From positions 65,526-129,525 of the forward strand of contig MNCI01008127.1 of the NCBI GenBank assembly GCA_015680685.1: DNA of 64,000 nt, given 5' to 3'. Both the position numbers and the translations under genes were made by a program. Every line of letters starts with the position of its first letter. Position 1 is the first letter of the stretch. This document shows positions 35,289 through 46,579 of the stretch, one piece after another. This DNA is from Gnetum montanum. Its lineage: Eukaryota > Streptophyta > Gnetopsida > Gnetales > Gnetaceae. The notes under the pieces are model-generated. The model ran no database searches. It was not told where the DNA came from and saw nothing but the letters and a program-made list of their open reading frames with translations.

Positions 35289-36055
35289 CAAAGCAATATT
35301 AAGATATTTTCCTGGTCATATGAAGACATGCCAAGCCTAGGCCTACACCTAGTTTAGCACAACATCATACTAGACCCTAGAATTATACCATTTCGATAGA
35401 AAGTACGGAAGATTAGACTAGATTTTTCCTTGGCAATTTATGATGAAATCTCAAAGCTCTACCAAGTAGGTTTCATTAGGGCTATCAATTATGTAGAATG
35501 CGTATCCAACATTATGATAGTCCCTATGTAAAATGGGAGTATTTATATTTGCATCAATTTTTGAGGCCTATTAAAGTGAATATCAAGGGTAACTTCCCTT
35601 TGCCTAGTATTGATTACTTATCAATACTATAGATGGACATGCCTTGTTGTCCTTTTTGGATGGATTCTAGAGATATAACCAGATTAGGATCAACCTAGAG
35701 TGCTAACCTAGCATGCCCTTTATGATCCTATGGGGTGCATTTTTTTTATACCATGATAACCTTTAATATTAAGAATACCGAAGCAACATACTAGAGAACT
35801 ATGACCTATATATTTAGTGATTACATGTTAGGTTTGCGTAGTGATTACACATATGACATAGGCAATAAGTCCAAGATGATCAATGACCATGCTAATAACC
35901 TATATCTTGTGCTTAAACAATACCTCAAATATGAGCTTAGGCTCATTCCTATGAAGTATGTCTTTGATGTCTTTCAAGTAGGGATGTGTGCTAATCCTGA
36001 TAAGGCTAAGTCCATATCTAAATTAACATTACCTACAAACCTTAAAGAACTTTGA
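35289..36055 (+). pseudogene. pol: Reverse transcriptase of element A, decayed
   Basis: The pieces read FSWSYEDMPSL, NIKGNFPLPSIDYL and MTYIFSDYMLGLRSDYTYDIGNKSK. The last covers the catalytic region, where the YVDD box has become YTYD. The 3' part (NNLYLVLKQYLKYELRLIP, then LTLPTNLKEL) is the RT thumb/connection. The order matches B and D. Many stops and frame shifts are present. Confidence 0.85.
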
Positions 36056-36500
36056 TAAGTTATAAACAATACAAAAATTTCTTAAGATGAAAGTTCACTA
36101 TGAGTGGACAACTCGATACTAAGATGCCTTTAAAAACCTTAAGTAGGAGTTGACACAACGACTAACATTCTATCCTCCAAAATATGGTAAACTATTTTAC
36201 ATTTATCTTGCCATATTTGATATATGCATTTCCTCTCTACTCTATTAGAAATGTCAAATAAAGTAGAAATGCCTATATACTACCTTTGTCATGTGTTAGT
36301 CACCCACAAGACTCGACAGACTAAAGTGGAGAAGTATTATCTACCACTAGTCTTCTCTTTGAAGAAATAAAGATACTACCTCTTAAGAAGCCAAGTTGAC
36401 ATAATTTGCAATGACAACATACTTAGAGCCATAATGACCAACAGCTATGAAAGTAGTCGTATAGCCTAATGGGAAGTCATAACTATGGAATTCAACCTTC
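36056..36500 (+). pseudogene. pol: RNase H of element A, decayed
   Basis: Segments around 36260-36440 (CHVLVTHKTRQTKVEKYYLP, then YYLLRSQVDIICNDN in shifted frames) correspond to the LSHAL..YNKVEK..PALVF and LFHSQVNIICKNN blocks of B. Interrupted by stops. Confidence 0.7.
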
Positions 36501-36639
36501 ATTACACCTCTCAATCCTCAACAAAAGGTCAAGCTATATTTATACAACTCACAATTTCACTTGTCAATGAGCAAGTAGCCATAGATCCTAAATTCCTTGA
36601 TGAATAGATTAATGTATTTATCCAAGTACCCAAGCATTA

Positions 36640-36935
36640 TGAGGTGGTCAATCACTTTGATGAAGCTTCAACTACCCATGGGGCTAGTGCCTTTACCACC
36701 ATAACATTTCCATCTGGTGAGATTTGATCCTTTGCCTATCATTTTGGATTCCCATGTATCAAAAAAATAGCAGAGTAAGAGGGTTTGATTAGAGGGATGA
36801 TGGTAGATCATGAACTAGGAATTATATTCCTAGCCATCAAAGGTGATTCACAACTCATGGTTAACGAAGTAACCAAAGTGTATGCATGCAAAGCTAAGCA
36901 CTTACAACCTTACTATGACCTAGGGAATTAATCAT
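36640..36935 (+). pseudogene. pol: Second RNase H of element A, decayed
   Basis: NHFDEASTTHGASAFTTITFP corresponds to HFDGASTTQGGSAAAIFTFP in B. Further on, IKGDSQLMVNEVTKV corresponds to IRGDLQIVINQVTKV. The first catalytic Asp and the GDSQ Asp survive. Stops lie between them. Confidence 0.8.
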
Positions 36936-36959
36936 TACAACAATTCTTCGATGTTGATA

Positions 36960-38225
36960 TGCAACACATACCTTGAAAACAAAACACCATATTTGATGTA
37001 ATTACAAAATTAACCCTTAGTGTGACTCTCAATGTGTTTAGCAAGTTTCCCACCTTAATCATGTACTATGCTTCTCTCAACCGTCATTCATTCTACTCCT
37101 CCCAAGAAGTGGTATGAAAATATCAAATTTTACCTTATGTATTGTAAATCTTCATAAGGCCTGAGTCTTGCTTAAAAGGACATGGTACACAAGTGATCAA
37201 AGTAATATGTCATCATAGGTGATTACACATTATTTTGATAAACCTATGATGGCATACTCCTAAAGTGCTTAGATAAAACTAAAGCTAGAACTATCCTAAA
37301 GGAGGTTCACTAGGGTGTTTGTAGAGGACATATAGGACCAACAACTATGGAAACTAAGATTAGATGGTTAGAATATTACTAGACACATATGAAAAATGAC
37401 TACCTACAAAAGGTTAAGCAATGTGACACATGCCAATGATATAGCAACTTGATACATGTATCACCAACTAAGTTGCATAGAACCCAAATAACAGGGTCAT
37501 TTCAATGATGGGGGTTGGGTCTCATTAGATCCATAATGCCTAAGTCTTCCATAGGGCATATCTTCATCATCAATATGACAAAATACATTACCAACTAGGT
37601 AGAGGCTATTCTCCTAAGAAAGACTACATCAAAGCAAGCTCAAAAATTCATCCTTATAACATTGNNNNNNNNNNNNNNNNNNAAAGCAACAAGGCCATCA
37701 TCAACTTACTCAAGAGGATGCTCAACAACAACAAGCACAAGTGGCATGAGTGGCTTATCCATGCACTATGGGCATATAGAAAAACCTATCACATAGCAAC
37801 TATTATGATCCCTTATAGTTTTTATTATTATTATGAAGCTATTTTGCCTCTTAAATTGTAGGTTCCATCACTCTAGGTAGCCTTGACTGATTTCATCAAT
37901 GATGAGTAGAACAAGAAGTTGTGGATGGAAGCCCTGGATTTGGTGGAGGAGTGACATATGCAAGTGTGTACTCACATTGAGCACTATCATGAGAGTAAAA
38001 ATATATATCATCACCATGACTTAACCATGCACAAGATCAAGGAGCATGACCTAGTCCTCAAGGTCATCTATGAGCATGTGGACAAATTCTCAACCAACTA
38101 GGAAGGACCCTTTCCTATCAGTAGAGCCTAGGAGAATGGAGCATTTAGAATAGCCAACATGGATGGAAATGAGCTAGCTAATCTAGTCAATCATTCCTAT
38201 CTAAAACCATACTACATGTATCCAA
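36960..38225 (+). pseudogene. pol: Integrase of element A, decayed, with assembly gap
   Basis: The N-terminal part has QCDTCQ and YSNLIHVSPTKLHRTQ, the end of the zinc-binding region. WGLGLIRSIMPKSSIGHIF follows, where the first catalytic Asp of WGLDIIG is Gly. A run of Ns (37665-37682) then replaces the second catalytic region. After the gap, NKAIINLLKRMLNNNK, HALWAYRKTYH and EAILPLKL match integrase of B. The C-terminal part at 38090-38225 (TNXEGPFPI-like, then NGAFRIANMDGNELA) is the GPF/Y-like end. Confidence 0.85.
37665..37682. other. Assembly gap (18 N)
   Basis: Eighteen Ns interrupt integrase between the first and third catalytic residues. By alignment with B, roughly 150-200 bases are missing, so the N count does not show the real gap size. 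Confidence 0.8.
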
Positions 38226-38471
38226 TTATCATCAACACATGAGCCTACTTTTAGTGGTCCACTAGAACTTTTAATTTGTAACACAACCTACTAGATCCTT
38301 AAACTACTACCATGACCCACCATAGCATTAAACTAGTAACCTTGATTACCTATATAGCCTAATTCTCATGTGGCCTATATGCATTGTAGCAATATAATAT
38401 GTAGTGGTATTTTGCATTCTTTTTTAGTGCCTCTTAGGTCAATCCTTTAGGAGCCAACAAAGAGGGGCCAT
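38226..38471 (+). other. 3' untranslated region and polypurine tract of A
   Basis: Two copies of the boundary motif (near 38305 and 38330, form CATTAAACTAGTAAC) follow integrase. AAAGAGGGG at 38459-38467 plus CCAT then abuts the LTR start TGAAACACC, exactly as in B. Confidence 0.8.
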
Positions 38472-39429
38472 TGAAACACCGCAAAAATTTTCATGTTATA
38501 GCTAATATTCATTATGTAACTTTTACCACATGAAACCCAAGGCATAAATTCATTGTAAATGTGAATATTGTAACTCACAATGGGTAATTTCACATACATT
38601 ATGCTTTGGGGGATGAAAAATACCTCATAAGTGGTGAAAGCCTCATTCCCCAAGTGAAAAAGGTCACCTAGTATCTATATTTAGGGTTTGGGGGACAAAA
38701 ATTCCTTTTGGAATGCCAAAAAAGGCAATTTGATGGGTTTTAAAAGGGGCATACATTTTTCTATGCTAGAAGCACATGTAGGGGGGTGTAAATCTCACCT
38801 ATCCCCAACGTGGAAGGGTGGAGGTTTTGAAAACTTTCCTCCTTCAGTGTGGACACCACATCGATAGCCTAGAAACCTTTTCACCTCAACTGTGGCCCAA
38901 ATAACCTATAAAAGCCAACCTCAAACACCATTTACAAGTATCCCAATCCATAGCATGGATGAATCTACTAGAAAAATTTCTTACTTTTCTCACCCCCTAG
39001 TAGTGAGCCAAATTTCAGATCTAAGTTTGCAATGGAGAAGGTTCGATAGCACTAGGAGTGGATTAACATCTAGATCGTGAAGTAGATTACATCAGCATCA
39101 ACAAGCTTTGAACTCTTGAATAAGTGAATCCCCTTTCTACTCATCAAGGGACCATTTGTACACATTTATCTAACTAACACTTTATTCTTTCTTAGTAAAG
39201 TTTTATGTTTTGAGCTTTGTATTAAAAATAAATTTATTTTCTATGCATTATTTGGATATATTTTTATTTCAACATTTTTCATTTCATAAATCCTTAGTTG
39301 ATCTACCAGATCAGCCAAGGTGCCTTGAATTTCATTTTTCTTATGAAGGCCCTAGGGATTCGAGGTTGAGGAACTATTGCAATAAGGATCTCCATTTTTT
39401 TCCAACAACCAAGATTTTTAGTTCCAATA
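38472..39429 (+). repeat. 3' LTR of A
   Basis: This 958-bp LTR begins TGAAACACCGC after the polypurine tract and ends in CCAATA, aligned with the LTR ends of B (GTAATA) and D (CATTATA). TATAAAAG is at 38907-38914. The U5 end shows GTTGATCTACCAGATCAGCCAAG and, further on, GGCCCTAGGGATTCGAGG, matching D at 54838-54912. Only one hairpin-like module is visible in U3, against five in B, which explains the shorter length. Confidence 0.85.
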
Positions 39430-39492
39430 GAATCCTTCAATAGTCAATTGTTAAGGTCATTTGGTTGAGGTTATGTTTGTAAAACCCCTATG

Positions 39493-40900
39493 GGGATCCA
39501 ACTATGCTGGAACCATGCTAGCTAGCATGTCTCTAGCATCCTTCAACATATTAACACTTGATTGTTTATTCTTGGTGAGTTTTATAGTAAAATTAACCAA
39601 GTTTTCAAGCTCCCAATGTTACATGGTTAAGGTTTAGACTTGTAATTACTAATCTTGAGGGTTTTTTGATTCTTAGCATGGTCATACCCCTAGACTACAT
39701 TGGCCAACATAGTCCCAATGTGGATGAGGGGGTATGATGCATTTTTTACCATTTATTAACTTAGTTTCTAGGGTTTCATGGTTCCTTAAGGCTTTGATAA
39801 GGATCTAATATTGGAATAATGCATTAAAATGTTAGTTTTCTTGTTCATATGCTATTTTTGATTTTCCAAAAAGCACACACACTCAAAAAACACTAGGCAA
39901 TGTGGATGGAAGCTTTCCTAGCATGGCTAAGGTTGTTGTTAAAAATTTAATTTATTTTAACTTGTTATTTGGTGCACTAAGATTACCAGGGACTCATGGA
40001 AGGTTTAAAGGTTATGGTGTGTTACTTCAAAGGTTTTTCAAGACATCTGATGGTCAAACGTCCACCAACTACACTAGCTAGCATAGTTGGGATGCCTCCC
40101 AACATGGTTAACTTAAAACAAATGATCTTTAGTATCTTCTAGTGGATTATAGAAAATTCCAAAGCTACCAAAATATATGCCTAGGATTTGGAGCATAGTA
40201 TGAAGTATTAAGGAGTCAATCTAACATATTTATGGGTTATTATAGATTTTTCATAGAACATCCATGTTGGACCCATGCAACTAGCATGGATGAAGGCCTC
40301 CCTAATGTCAATAGGGTGATAAAGAGGAGATTTAACTAGTTTTATCTCATCATTTATTTTTCTAAAACTACCAGAGCCTTTGGGAGGTCTGAATGCTATG
40401 ATGTGTGGTTCTAAAGATTAATGTTAGTCCTTTATGATCAAACTTCAAGTATTCACACTAGGATTATGCTAGCTGGCATAGCTAGGAAGCATCTTAGAAT
40501 TGTTCAAAGTTTGGAGTGAAATTTTTCTTAATTTTAGTTAGTTAATCAATAGTTTGGATTTATCAAAGACTCTATATGGATGTATAGGTTAAGAGGTACA
40601 ACTTTAGAGGCTATTATGGCAACTGATGCTCAAACCCCTATCAACCATGCTACGACTACACTAGCTAGTGTGGTTGGAGTACCCCCAACATGGCTTAATC
40701 AAGACAAGTAATTTTGAACACCTTTTATTAAGTCTTATGAGCCTCTAGGGCTACCAAAGGTTCTGGCTAGGGTTTAGGGCATGGAATGACCATCTTCATA
40801 TCAATTTTAGGCTTAATTAATTTTGGAAAGTGTTACCTCCTATGGAGCCACACTAGCTAGCAAGGATGGGCTCCAGGCTAATATGGCTACCCAAAATAAC
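39493..40900. repeat. Repeat array of about 193-bp period upstream of C's antisense gene
   Basis: Eight diverged units carry palindromic cores such as CATGCTAGCTAGCATG, ACACTAGCTAGTGTGG and TATGCTAGCTGGCATAG. Units start near 39493, 39688, 39872, 40061, 40259, 40445, 40636 and 40846. The flanking phrase GGATGCCTCCCAACATGG recurs. Position relative to the antisense gene is the same as for the A array at 11339-13960. Confidence 0.85.
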
Positions 40901-41519
40901 AAATTTTGTTAAGAGATTTTGGCTTCCTTGATATTTGGTTTTTATAATATGTTAACCTTCATTTTCCAATTTTAGCATAGGAGGTTTTTAGGCTTCAATG
41001 TGTTGTGAATGGTGGCTAGAAGGCAAGTCTTAGCATTGGTTAAGGATTGGAACTCATTTAAGGTCTTTTAGAGGTTTAACCCTAGCATAGATGTGGGTAT
41101 GGGTTGTGAATCCCATTGTATTAGGAGTTTAGGTGTTTTTCTTGAGAGGAACGTAGTGGTGCTCATCCAAGTTTAAATAGTATTTTCATTCCAAACTTCC
41201 CACCAACCTAACATTGTTCAAAAGTTTCTCATTTACACTCTTAGTTCACTATGAGTTAAGTGAGTGAACTGAACAAGGGGTTTTGATAGGAGGAGCATAA
41301 GTGTGTAATTAGTTCTTACATGATAGTTTTGAAAAACCTCATCTTCACATCTCATCTTGAACACCCAGCACATAGCACTATAACTCTTTAAGGAATTTTG
41401 GCTTCAACACCACCAATCCTTAGTGTTTCTTGACCATGTTTCATCAAGAAGTAGCATAGTTACAAGAATATTAGCAAATAAGCTATATATTTGAGTGTTT
41501 TGGATTAGTTAATTCAATA
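40901..41519 (+). other. Promoter-proximal region of C's antisense gene
   Basis: This is non-coding sequence between the array and the probable first exon. A TATATATT run at 41484-41491 is a weak TATA candidate. No protein similarity is seen. Confidence 0.35.
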
Positions 41520-41639
41520 TTTTGAAGAGGAGAGTTTCAAAAAGTAGGAAACAAGCCTTGGAGGAGGTAGATGTAGCTACCAAGGGACTCTCCACCTTAC
41601 CATGTCCTCTACTTAGGAAAGTTTTAATTGCTATGATTG

Positions 41640-42751
41640 GTAGGTACACATCCCTAGGCATTTCTTACATGAAATTTTGCAATTTTCTTTCTTAGAACCT
41701 AGGTGTTTTGGCTTATCTTTGCTTGTATGTTACATGAAATTTGTTTTTGTGAAAATACTAAACTAGATCTAGGTCATGATTACATGGTTGTAGTGTTTTT
41801 TTATTGGTTTTAAAAGTTGTATATTTTAGCTTATAAATTCATGTTTATCCTTGTTCTGCATATTTTTTGTTGTTTTTCCTAAAAAATCAACACTTCTATC
41901 ATATTATTTTATAAGAAAAGGACAACAAATTATTGGTTTTTTGGGGTTATGAGTTTGTTGCTTATTGTTTACTAGTTCAACTAGCTATGGAACTACTAAA
42001 TTCTAACTTACAATTAATTTTCAATTAATTTTTCGATAAGCTAGTGCATAGTGGATTTTTGGTTTTTTTTTATTATTTTATCCTCTTGAAATTGGGTAGT
42101 GTTAACACTTGGAAGTATTTTGTAAGCCAATGTCCTAGCTTCCTAGGAATGCTTAGGGTTGTCAAGGAGGTTTTGGCATTGATTATTTTGTTTTTAAAAA
42201 TTCTTTGATATCTTTTTTATAGTGATTTACTGTAGTCATTTTCTACAATTCTAGTTTTCTCATGAAATTTTTTTCAAATTTTGTTATGGCTTGGGATTGT
42301 TGTATAAATTATTTCTAGGCTTAGAAATATGGTGTTGATGTTAAATTTTTCTGAATTTTTATGTGTATATAGTTCCAAGACTTATAAAAAAAATTTTAGT
42401 TTGGATTTATCATTTCTTGTGTAAGTGTAAACTCTCTTGTACAATTGCAATTCTAACTATCAAAATTGCAAACCTCCTTGGTTGTACAAGTAATGTTGAT
42501 ATGTTTCAGGAATTTTTTATTCAATATTAAAAATTTCTAGTCATTTTTATGATGTAATTTGATTCTTAATAATCATTTGAATTTTTCCAAATTTTGATGT
42601 TAAATTTTTCCAATTTTTTTAGAGTTTTTACTATAGCTAGTTTCACTATTAACTAGAATTTCTAGTGGAAGTTTTGTCAAATTCAAGTTGGAATTTAATG
42701 ACTGATGTTAGGGGTTATATTTGGGTAAAAGATTATTTTCATGGCTTTTGG
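41640..42751 (+). other. Intron 1 of C's antisense gene, left of E
   Basis: T-rich sequence follows the GTAGGT donor, with no coding similarity. E begins at 42752, and the intron resumes at 46580. Confidence 0.5.
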
Positions 42752-43695
42752 TGTAGAGACACCTCTTTCAATGCCCTTATTCTACACTAGGTGCTATGTG
42801 CCTTTTTGAGTTGATTTTGTTGATGATGATTCTAAGATGTTCTAGCATGTTTCGATGTGTTTTTGACTCATTTTGATGAGTTAGGGTGTTCTAGGGTCTA
42901 TGGGGACTTGTTTGGAGGCATCTAGAGGCTTCCAACATGAAAACAGGAATTTTTATTTTGGCACCTATATGATAGATGTCTCCCCCAAGACTTATCACCT
43001 AAGTGTAGATGTCTCAAGACTAGAGTAGACATCTACTAAAAATCGTAGACGTCTCTCTTGAAAATAAGGCTTTCATAGTAGATGTCCTAGTAAAGCCAAA
43101 GATGACCTAGATGCATGAGGAAACTTTAAAAAATGTCTGTTCCAATTTAGGAAATAGACAAAGAAAGAATGGAAATAGCTGGAGAGAATGTGAGAAGACC
43201 TAGAAAACATCTAAAGAACCTCAAGTTAAATTGAGAAAATATTTCTGGGGTTTTTATCTTCTAGTTACTTATAAATATTGAACTAATTCACCATTTTTGA
43301 GAGAATAAAGAACATAACCTTAACCATGAGTATGAGGGAAAGCTTGTGAGGGTTAAGGGAGGAAAGCTTGTACATGGAAGTTGAGTAAGAGACAAGGAAG
43401 AGCACTTTAGAGATATTAGAAGAATCTCTTATAAGTGTCTTATCTTGAGCTTGGGCTCCATTGTGAGCAACTGAGGATTAAGAGACAAGTAGTATGAGCT
43501 CTAAGATGCTTAGAAGAGTTGTGAGTTGATCTTGTATGCTCATCTTTGAGGTATTTTCAATGTATTTTGAGAATTATCTTAATATAAGGAAGAATTTCTC
43601 CATTTTATTATGTTATTTTTATTTCCTAAGCTAGGTCTACTTGGAAGTTATGGATTGGGTCCTATTGGGATCTATCAAGATGTAACCCTCCAACA
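42752..43695 (+). repeat. 5' LTR of E
   Basis: It matches 45629-46579 along its length with many substitutions. Inside, the motif GTAGATGTCTC recurs in both orientations (for example AGTAGACATCTAC), near 42970-43090. The U5 end reads TAACCCTCCAACA. Confidence 0.88.
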
Positions 43696-43701
43696 CCAGA
43701 T

Positions 43702-43715
43702 TGATATCAAGGCCA
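43702..43715 (+). promoter_or_regulatory. Primer binding site of E
   Basis: TGATATCAAGGCCA matches the plant initiator-Met site TGGTATCAGAGCCA at 11 of 14 positions and lies six bases after the LTR. The three differences are all purine transitions. Confidence 0.75.
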
Positions 43716-43765
43716 AAGTTTGTAGGTTTCTATACTTCTATGTTGAATCTTGGTCTTTTCTTTGA

Positions 43766-44002
43766 ATGAATAGAACATCATTATGGATATTTGTATATTT
43801 TCTTTTGAGTATCATTCTTGTTTATTTAATTATGGATCTAAAGAATAAGACATATGAAGATCTTAGACAAGAGCTTCAAGAGTTTAAGGACTTATTTCAA
43901 TCTTTTGTGGCTGAAATGCAAGAAGTTCTTTCCAAAGTAAAGTCCACAAGCACTGAGATTTTGCAAAAAATTCAAAATGATATATGTAAAATTCAAGACT
44001 AA
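43766..44002 (+). CDS. Small open frame of E with membrane-like and coiled-coil segments
   Basis: This 78-codon frame lies directly after the primer site. Residues 6-24 are strongly hydrophobic (SLWIFVYFLLSIILVYLIM). Residues 30-78 form a Glu/Lys-rich heptad pattern (DLRQELQEFKDLFQSFVAEM), a probable coiled coil. I recognise no family. It may be the remains of a gag-like protein or a captured sequence. No partner frame of known function is in E. Confidence 0.4.
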   Translation: MNRTSLWIFVYFLLSIILVYLIMDLKNKTYEDLRQELQEFKDLFQSFVAEMQEVLSKVKSTSTEILQKIQNDICKIQD

Positions 44003-44008
44003 CATGGT

Positions 44009-44122
44009 AAATATTTTGAGGAGAATTAATAGAATATCTTCTACCCATCAAGAATTAATAGATGAAAGGTTCAATGAATTTTACATAGATGATAAATTCT
44101 ATTAATTCTCCTCAAAATATTT
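44009..44122. repeat. 27-bp perfect inverted repeat in E
   Basis: The arms at 44009-44035 and 44096-44122 are exact reverse complements, separated by 60 bases. A second, looser pair (AATTAATAGATGAAAG near 44053 and its complement near 44130) overlaps the loop. The region could form a stem-loop in RNA. Confidence 0.85.
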
Positions 44123-44797
44123 TATTGGTAGATATCTTTCATCTATTAATTAATAGAATATCTACATATATGAAAAATTCCTTTAATTGAAAGGTTCAAT
44201 GAAGTAGAGATCAATGAGAAGAGGATTTTTCAAGTATTTCTTATTGAGAAAGGGAGTGTTCAATACTGAAGGGTTTCAAGGCAGAAAACCAAGAGCTTCA
44301 CAAAAACAACCAAGAGATCTTCAAAGTCCAAGATGTTGTATGCTACTAATCAAGGAGAGTTCCTACCTCATGATTAATAGGAGGTAAATGATCAAAGCCA
44401 AAATAGTGGAAAAGATCAAAGAAGTTATTCAAGGAGGATCAATGGTAGCATTATAAGGTATTCTATTCATTCTTTTTGCAATTGTTCTATACCTTGTGAC
44501 AAAGGAAAGGAGATTTTAAGTCAAGTTAATACTATCTCATTGGAAAGAGGTGAGTCTTCTAGCCAAGGTATGTTGAAGAATGATTGCTTTAATGATTGTT
44601 TTGATGAATATGATGTTTAGACCATGGAGGAGAGTTTACCTTTTGAGTTGGTACCTCCAAATTAGGATGAAGAGCTTGTTGATGATTCCTTTTAAGAGGA
44701 GAAACCATTAAAACTAGAAACTCCTATTTGAAATCTTGAACCTTCAAGCCTTGATAAGATTGGGCAGCCACATGTTGAAGATCAAGTTGAATCATAT

Positions 44798-45605
44798 ATG
44801 AATGGGAGAAGCTATGATGATGTAAATAAGGATGAGCTTTACCTTATTGATGGTAGTAATTCCTCTCATATTGAAGCTAGTGTAATGGATGTTAGTTTTT
44901 CACTTCATCTTGGTAGTGGTTTGTTCAATGGTAATTATGAGCATCACGATCTTTATGGTGATTATGATGGTATTGAGAGTCATATTATGAATTTTTAAGT
45001 CATTATTAATGCAAGGAAGATTAAAAATGATACTTTTTTTTAGTGATGATGGCTATTGGAATAACTATTATGAGAAGGTCATTATTAATGTAAGTGAAGA
45101 CATTGATAATGATATGATTTTCTAGAATTTGGAGATTCTTGCTATTAATTATATCAATGATAAATTTTTGAAGTGTGTTGATGGATTAGATTGTATTGGC
45201 TATAAAATGGAAGTGCAACATGAAGATAATCTACATGGTGATGACAAAAGGAAGCTAAGTGGTAGTCTTTCAACCACCAAGATGAAGAACATGAAGAAGA
45301 GGAAAAGGAAAAGAAGAAATGATGTTGATTTAAGAAAGCCTAACCATTTTTCTCTTTCTTATTCATTTTTTGTTGTAGCTTTGAATCAACATGGGGATGC
45401 AAGGGAAGCATTACAAGGAGATGATCAAATAAAGGAAGCATGGTGGTGCATGAGGACAAGCACCCATGAGCATGGGAATCTTAAAACCAAAACCTCCAAT
45501 GATATTTATTCTCATTTTTGTAATGCATTGAATCATGATTATTGTAATGGACTTAAGTCATGGGGGAATGGTGCCTTCCAGCTTGTGAAAGGTTATGAAA
45601 CATGA
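44798..45605 (+). pseudogene. Internal coding-like region of E, product not recognised
   Basis: Two open pieces, 44798-44998 and 45129-45605 (158 codons), are separated by stops and a frame shift. The first is acidic with repeated HHDLYGDYDG-like residues. The second has a basic run, KMKNMKKRKRKRRND, which could be a nuclear targeting signal, then a hydrophobic SLSYSFFVVALN. No known domain is seen. Preceding sequence at 44620-44790 is also Glu/Asp-rich in one frame (ESLPFELVPPN). Confidence 0.4.
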
Positions 45606-45610
45606 AATTT

Positions 45611-45628
45611 TAAGGGAGGGAGAGCTAG
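45611..45628 (+). promoter_or_regulatory. Polypurine tract of E
   Basis: TAAGGGAGGGAGAGCTAG directly precedes the right LTR start TGTAGGG. It is purine-rich over about 14 bases. Confidence 0.75.
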
Positions 45629-46579
45629 TGTAGGGACAGCTCTTCCAATCACCTTATTCTAACCCATGTGTTATGTGTCTTTTTGAGCTAATTTTGTTGA
45701 TGATGATTCATAGATGTTTTAGCATGTTTTGGAGTGTTTTTTAGTCAATTTGATGAGTTCAAGGTGTTCTAAGATCTATGGGAGCTTTTTTCAAGACATT
45801 TGGAGGCTTCTGGCATCAAAACAAGCATTTTTGTTTTTGACACCTATAAGATACATATCTCCATAGAAAGATAGATGTCTCACATAAAGTGTAGATGTCT
45901 CAAGACCAAAGTAGACATCTACCAAAAATATTATATGTCTCTCTTGAAAGTAATACTTTCATAGTAGACATCCCAGCAAAGCCAAAGCTGACCAAAACAC
46001 ATGACGAAACTTCCAAAAATGCCCATTCCAATTCAAGAATTAGCCAAATCAAGATCGAAATAGATAGGGAAAAGGTGAAAAGACTTGGAAAATATCTAAA
46101 GAACTTTAAGTTTATTTGAGAAAAGGTTTCTAGTATTTTATTTTTTTGGTTGCTTATAAATATTGATATAATTCACCATTATTAAGAGAAGAAAGAGCAT
46201 AACCTTGATCATGAGTAGGAAAGAAAGCTCATGAGAGTTGAGAGAGAAGAGCTTATACAAAGAAGTTGAGTGAGAGGTAAGGAGGAGCACTTGTGAGGGA
46301 TTAGGAGAATCTCTTGTAAGTGTCTTGTCTTAAGCTTGGGCTCCATTATGAGTAATTGAGAGCAAGAGAGAACAAGTGTGATTGCTAATATCCTTAGGAA
46401 AATTATAAGTTGAGCTTAGCTCAACATCTTTAAGGTATTTTCTATGTGTTTTAAGAATTATCTTAATATAAAGGATATTTTATCCATTTTACTGTGTTAT
46501 TATTATTTTCTGAGCTAGTTCTGCTTCGAAGTTGTGGATTGGATCCTATTCGGATCTATTAAGGTTTAACCCTCCTACA
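45629..46579 (+). repeat. 3' LTR of E
   Basis: This is the 951-bp partner of 42752-43695. It starts TGTAGGGACAG and ends CCCTCCTACA. Divergence from the left LTR is clearly higher than between the LTRs of B, which suggests an older insertion. Confidence 0.88.

Larger units (their letters stand above)
35284..39429 (+). mobile_element. Element A, 3' part
   Basis: This is the continuation of A beyond B: RT, RNase H, second RNase H, integrase, 3' UTR, polypurine tract and 3' LTR. Frame continuity with 14642-14955, identical orientation and equal decay show that both parts are one element. Including B, A spans at least 39 kb here. Without B it is at least 19 kb. Confidence 0.92.
39430..42751 (-). 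mobile_element. Element C, left visible part (interrupted by A and E)
   Basis: This is sequence of the minus-strand element C, between the insertions of A and E. It holds the hairpin array that precedes the antisense gene, then the probable first exon and part of intron 1 of that gene. C's RT and integrase would lie on the other side of A, left of the window. Confidence 0.7.
42752..46579 (+). mobile_element. Element E: small LTR retrotransposon without pol
   Basis: Two direct repeats of 944 and 951 bp flank 1933 bp of internal sequence. The LTRs start TGTAG and end in CAACA/CTACA. The left LTR is followed, after six bases, by a probable initiator-Met tRNA primer site. The right LTR is preceded by a purine-rich tract. 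No protease, RT, RNase H or integrase is seen. It is therefore non-autonomous and must have used enzymes from another element. No target duplication could be recognised (TTTGG on the left against CTAGA on the right). Confidence 0.85.

Noticed and set aside
38892-39443. Short plus-strand frames after integrase of A as a separate gene
   Set aside because: They fall within the 3' LTR, after its TATA box, and align with non-coding R-U5 of D.
42752-46579. E as a copy of the same Tat-like family
   Set aside because: Its LTR ends (TGTAG..), its initiator-Met primer site and its internal sequence all differ from A-D.
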